Source: an uncultured Bacteroidales bacterium (GTDB taxonomy: Bacteria > Bacteroidota > Bacteroidia > Bacteroidales > Paludibacteraceae). From it: 8,252 nucleotides of DNA. Below, one piece after another: positions 6,804 to 8,252 of the stretch. Below the pieces are notes generated by a model. The model saw nothing but the letters and a program-made list of their open reading frames with translations, did not search any database and had not been told where the DNA came from. The position numbers and the translations under genes were made by a program. The number at the start of each line of letters is the position of its first letter. Positions within the stretch are counted from its first letter, which is position 1. Location: positions 1 to 8,252 of the forward strand of contig CAIYTJ010000088.1 in NCBI GenBank assembly GCA_903929065.1, in the 5' to 3' direction.

Positions 6804-7490
6804 ATGCCTGATTCAAACTCAAAAATTCAATTCAAAGTTCCGGAGCCCACTTTAAGACGTTTGCCCTGGTATCTGGCTTATGCTCAACTAGTATTGAAGG
6901 AAGGTGAATATTACTTATCATCTACCCAAATTGCTAAAAATATTGCAGTTGATGCCTCAATGGTAGCCAAAGATTTATCATATATCAACATTACCGGTCG
7001 GACCAGAGTTGGTTATGACGTTAAGGAATTAGTCTCAATTCTAGAAGAATTTTTGGGATTTACAAATTCTCACAAAGCGTTTTTGTTTGGAGTTGGAAAC
7101 CTAGGAGGAGCATTGATGCATGATAATGGACTGGAACAGTTTGGTTTAGAGATTGTTGCAGGATTTGATGCCAAATTTGAATTGGCCGGAACACGAATAA
7201 ATCATATACCAATTCATCATATTGATAAGTTTGAAGAACTTCAACGAAAAACCGGAATTAATATCGGGATTTTGACCGTTCCGGTTGATAGAGCACAAAT
7301 GGTTTCGGAAATGATGATTGCCGGAGGAATACAGGCAATTTGGAATTTCACACCGTTTCGGATTCGGGTTCCGGAAAATATCATTGTTCAAAATACCTCA
7401 ATTTACGCTCATTTAGCAGTTATGTTCAATAGATTAAATGCAATTAAAGAAGACGAGAAGAAAAGAAACATAAAACAAAAGATAAAATGA
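6804..7490 (+). CDS. rex: Redox-sensing transcriptional repressor Rex
   Basis: A 228-residue homodimeric repressor that senses the NADH/NAD+ ratio. In characterised members NADH binding releases the protein from DNA, derepressing fermentation and respiration genes. The N-terminal winged helix (about 14-73) includes R-R-L-P-W-Y (18-23), recognition-helix residues V-A-K-D-L-S-Y (54-60) and the wing T-R-V-G-Y-D-V (67-73). The first recognition-helix basic residue, Arg in many Rex proteins (VRKDL), is Ala here; as I recall this is usual in Bacteroidota Rex. The Rossmann domain follows with G-V-G-N-L-G (96-101), A-G-F-D (119-122) at the adenosine-ribose position, T-V-P (158-160) and N-F-T-P-F (181-185). 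The C-terminal helix ends in the swapped Y-A-H-L-A region (201-205) and a lysine-rich tail. It is divergent from leuS and overlaps the next gene by 4 nt. The ATG has an A-rich leader and no Shine-Dalgarno. Confidence 0.96.
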   Translation: MPDSNSKIQFKVPEPTLRRLPWYLAYAQLVLKEGEYYLSSTQIAKNIAVDASMVAKDLSYINITGRTRVGYDVKELVSILEEFLGFTNSHKAFLFGVGNLGGALMHDNGLEQFGLEIVAGFDAKFELAGTRINHIPIHHIDKFEELQRKTGINIGILTVPVDRAQMVSEMMIAGGIQAIWNFTPFRIRVPENIIVQNTSIYAHLAVMFNRLNAIKEDEKKRNIKQKIK

Positions 7491-8098
7491 AAATATTTGC
7501 AATTGGCCAAAATTACGTTGAACATAACAAAGAACTTAACAGCAAGAATCCAACCGAACCAGTTGTGTTTATGAAACCGGATTCAGCACTTTTGAAGAAC
7601 AACAAACCTTTTTATATTCCCGATTTCTCGCAAGAGCTGCATTATGAAACTGAATTGATTGTAAAATTCAACAGGTTAGGCAAAAATATTGACTCGAAAT
7701 TTTCGGAACGTTATTTTGCGGAAATAGGTTTGGGTATTGATTTCACAGCCCGTGATTTACAGCGAAAACTTAAAGCCGAAGGAAAGCCGTGGGAAATTTC
7801 TAAAGCATTTGATAATTCGGCAGTTATTGGTGATTTTCTTCCAGTTAGCGAATTAGGAGATATTCAAAATATTTCATTTAGACTTGATATCAATGGTAAT
7901 ACTGTTCAAAAAGGCAATTCAACAGATATGATTTTCCCTATCAATGAACTTGTTTCATATGTCAGTCGTTTCTTTACGATAAAGATTGGCGACATTCTTT
8001 TTACAGGCACGCCGGTTGGTGTTGGAAAAGTTGCAATTGGCGATCGTTTAGAGGGTTATATTTTTGATAAAAAGATGTTTGATTTTTATGTTAAGTAA
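7487..8098 (+). CDS. Fumarylacetoacetate hydrolase (FAH) family protein
   Basis: A 203-residue single-domain member of the FAH family (YcgM/FAHD1-like size). These metal-dependent cytoplasmic enzymes act on 2-oxo acids, by C-C bond hydrolysis (acylpyruvase), decarboxylation (oxaloacetate) or isomerisation. The expected metal ligands are present: Glu54 and Glu56 in H-Y-E-T-E-L, and Asp85 in G-I-D-F-T-A-R-D-L-Q. Lys106 in S-K-A-F-D is at the place of the catalytic Lys, and F-T-G-T-P-V-G-V-G (172-180) is the family's conserved late motif. I-G-Q-N-Y (6-10) matches the usual N-terminal start (IGxNY). It lacks the SH3-like N-terminal domain of true fumarylacetoacetases, so tyrosine degradation is unlikely. 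The ATG shares the sequence ATGA with the rex stop, so translation is probably coupled to rex. Which 2-oxo acid it acts on cannot be decided from sequence. Confidence 0.93.
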   Translation: MKIFAIGQNYVEHNKELNSKNPTEPVVFMKPDSALLKNNKPFYIPDFSQELHYETELIVKFNRLGKNIDSKFSERYFAEIGLGIDFTARDLQRKLKAEGKPWEISKAFDNSAVIGDFLPVSELGDIQNISFRLDINGNTVQKGNSTDMIFPINELVSYVSRFFTIKIGDILFTGTPVGVGKVAIGDRLEGYIFDKKMFDFYVK

Positions 8099-8115
8099 TC
8101 CTTATATTAGTGTAG

Positions 8116-8151
8116 TTTGATAATAAAGCAACGATTATTACGTTACTTTTG
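8116..8151 (+). promoter_or_regulatory. Putative promoter for the gene starting at 8188
   Basis: The -7 box TACTTTTG (8144-8151) matches TAnnTTTG. A TTTG at 8116-8119 could serve as the -33 element, but the spacer is 24 nt, slightly longer than the common range, so the upstream part is uncertain. Transcription would begin at about 8158, some 30 nt before the next ATG. The element implies that the following gene is not solely dependent on rex transcription. Confidence 0.45.
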
Positions 8152-8187
8152 TAATGATTTTTTTCCAAAAACGAACAATCAGTTTAA

Positions 8188-8252
8188 ATGAAAATTAAAA
8201 TACTGTTTTTTTTATTTCTGTGTACATTTATAACCTTCCTAAGTGCACAAAA
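8188..8252 (+). CDS. Exported protein, N-terminal fragment (3' end outside window)
   Basis: Only 21 codons are visible. They encode a Sec-type signal peptide: basic start M-K-I-K, a hydrophobic core I-L-F-F-L-F-L-C-T-F-I-T-F-L, and S-A-Q at the end. Cleavage after Ala with Gln as the first mature residue is very common among exported Bacteroidota proteins. The Cys at position 12 sits within the hydrophobic core and is not in a convincing lipobox, so a lipoprotein is less likely. The gene begins 89 nt after the FAH-family stop and has its own promoter-like box. The mature protein cannot be identified from this window. Confidence 0.7.
   Translation, partial: MKIKILFFLFLCTFITFLSAQ

Noticed and set aside
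7146..7391. An 81-codon minus-strand frame inside rex
   Set aside because: It is fully contained in rex, which is supported by complete family motifs, and its translation resembles nothing I recognise.
8137..8163. Possible terminator after the FAH-family gene: TTAC-TTTT-GTAA followed by a T run
   Set aside because: The stem is only 4-5 bp and A/T-rich, and it overlaps the better-supported TAnnTTTG promoter box at 8144-8151. The T run lies several bases past the stem.
1..8252. CRISPR array, insertion sequence, tRNA, toxin-antitoxin or other defence system
   Set aside because: No regularly spaced repeats, terminal inverted repeats with a transposase, tRNA-like cloverleaf, or defence domains were seen. 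Nearly all of the window is filled by recognisable genes.

Overview
The window looks like a chromosomal segment of a Bacteroidota bacterium, probably of class Bacteroidia. Four things point there: promoter-like TAnnTTTG boxes upstream of three transcription units, A-rich leaders without Shine-Dalgarno sequences, a LeuRS of about 918 residues with internal insertions that I associate with this phylum, and a Rex protein with the N-I-T-G-R-T-R-V-G-Y-D-V type of wing. No genus can be named from the sequence alone.

Layout, left to right. (1) Positions 1-1765, + strand: the right-hand end of a cell-surface polysaccharide locus, with the C-terminal part of an acyltransferase-3 membrane protein followed 8 nt later by a GT4-type glycosyltransferase. 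(2) Positions 1766-6599, - strand: a tightly packed run transcribed right to left, leuS, then a YitT-family membrane protein, then a second GT4-type glycosyltransferase, with gaps of 19 and 21 nt. The two glycosyltransferase genes converge and their stop codons touch with no base between them. (3) Positions 6600-6803: a divergent intergenic region with a promoter-like element for leuS, one for rex, an 8-bp inverted repeat and a possible Rex operator. (4) Positions 6804-8098, + strand: rex (NADH/NAD+-sensing repressor) overlapping by 4 nt a fumarylacetoacetate hydrolase (FAH)-family gene. (5) Positions 8099-8252: a promoter-like element and the first 21 codons of an exported protein.

Functionally the window joins housekeeping genes (leucyl-tRNA charging, redox sensing, a small FAH-family metabolic enzyme) to the edge of a surface-glycan biosynthesis region. 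The two glycosyltransferases and the acyltransferase probably help assemble or decorate an exopolysaccharide, capsule or O-antigen; their substrates cannot be read from sequence. No mobile element, CRISPR array, tRNA, rRNA or clear intrinsic terminator was seen. I found no convincing new system. The most notable points are the abutting convergent stops, the glycosyltransferase trailing the leuS-yitT unit, the control elements between leuS and rex, and the rex-FAH coupling.
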